DNA from: Bacillota bacterium
Lineage (GTDB): Bacteria > Bacillota > Clostridia > Christensenellales > CAG-138
Assembly: GCA_023459335.1 (NCBI GenBank)
Contig: JAEWUO010000023.1
Span: forward strand, 1-14,378
Direction of reading: 5' to 3'
DNA length: 14,378 bases
In this document: positions 14,258 to 14,378 of the stretch, piece by piece
How the letters are laid out: each line of letters opens with the position of its first letter
Numbering within the stretch: position 1 is the first letter of the stretch
Notes under the pieces: generated by a model
Told to the model about the DNA's origin: nothing
The model's input: only the letters and a program-made list of their open reading frames with translations
Databases searched by the model: none
Program-made: the position numbers and the translations under genes

Positions 14258-14378
14258 TTGGACCTGGTAAGGAACGAAGCGGGCCAGGGGATGGTGGAAT
14301 ACGGGCTGATCATCGCATTCGTGGCGGTGGTGATCATCACGGGCCTCTCGCTGTTCGGCGGGAGCACAAACACGCTAG
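14258..14378 (+). CDS. Flp/Fap-type (type IVb) pilin, 3' end outside the window
   Basis: The frame reads MDLVRNEAG then QGMVEYGLIIAFV, a hydrophobic helix continuing VVIITGLSLFGG, and is still open at the window edge. This is the hallmark of Flp pilins: a short positively charged leader, prepilin-peptidase cleavage after Gly9, Glu at mature +5 followed by Tyr, then one membrane helix. Such subunits are assembled by the Tad secretion machinery into adhesive pili. The start is taken as TTG at 14258, preceded by GGGGGGGAAGGAA. An in-frame ATG at 14183 has no ribosome-binding site and lies just after the terminator. The gene sits directly behind two c-di-GMP riboswitches, so its expression should depend on c-di-GMP. 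Confidence 0.85.
   Translation, partial: MDLVRNEAGQGMVEYGLIIAFVAVVIITGLSLFGGSTNTL

Overview
The window looks like a chromosomal segment of a fairly GC-rich Gram-positive anaerobe, most likely a Clostridia-type Bacillota. The signs are tightly packed operons with Shine-Dalgarno starts, AT-rich intergenic regions between GC-rich genes, a Firmicutes-like arginine decarboxylase and glutamate synthase, tandem c-di-GMP-I riboswitches and a Flp-type pilin. The genus cannot be named from sequence alone. All convincing genes are on the + strand, and no mobile element, CRISPR array, tRNA or rRNA was seen.

Region 1 (1-7066) is a six-gene polyamine operon with almost no intergenic space: speA (arginine decarboxylase), speE (spermidine synthase family), a saccharopine-dehydrogenase-like carboxy(nor)spermidine dehydrogenase, nspC (carboxynorspermidine decarboxylase), aguA (agmatine deiminase) and aguB (N-carbamoylputrescine amidase). 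Together they encode arginine to agmatine to N-carbamoylputrescine to putrescine, then aspartate-semialdehyde-dependent conversion of putrescine to spermidine. SpeE is a second aminopropylation enzyme with no speD nearby to make its substrate. A promoter-like site at 81-108 is followed by a structured leader of about 200 nt. The leader ends in a strong intrinsic terminator (279-310) and has a candidate long-range antiterminator, so it may be an undescribed riboswitch or attenuator controlling polyamine synthesis.

Region 2 (7067-13533) holds a 430-nt intergenic stretch with a good promoter and another hairpin plus T-tract inside the leader, then gltB and gltD, the large and small subunits of NADPH-dependent glutamate synthase (GOGAT).

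Region 3 (13534-14378) is AT-rich noncoding DNA with a promoter and two tandem c-di-GMP-I (GEMM-I) riboswitch aptamers. Each is followed by its own terminator, and each has an antiterminator pairing that reuses the 3' strand of P1, the geometry expected of an OFF switch. They precede the start of a Flp/Fap-type (type IVb) pilin gene that runs off the window, probably the first gene of a tad pilus locus. High c-di-GMP would therefore be expected to switch pilin expression off through two checkpoints in series.
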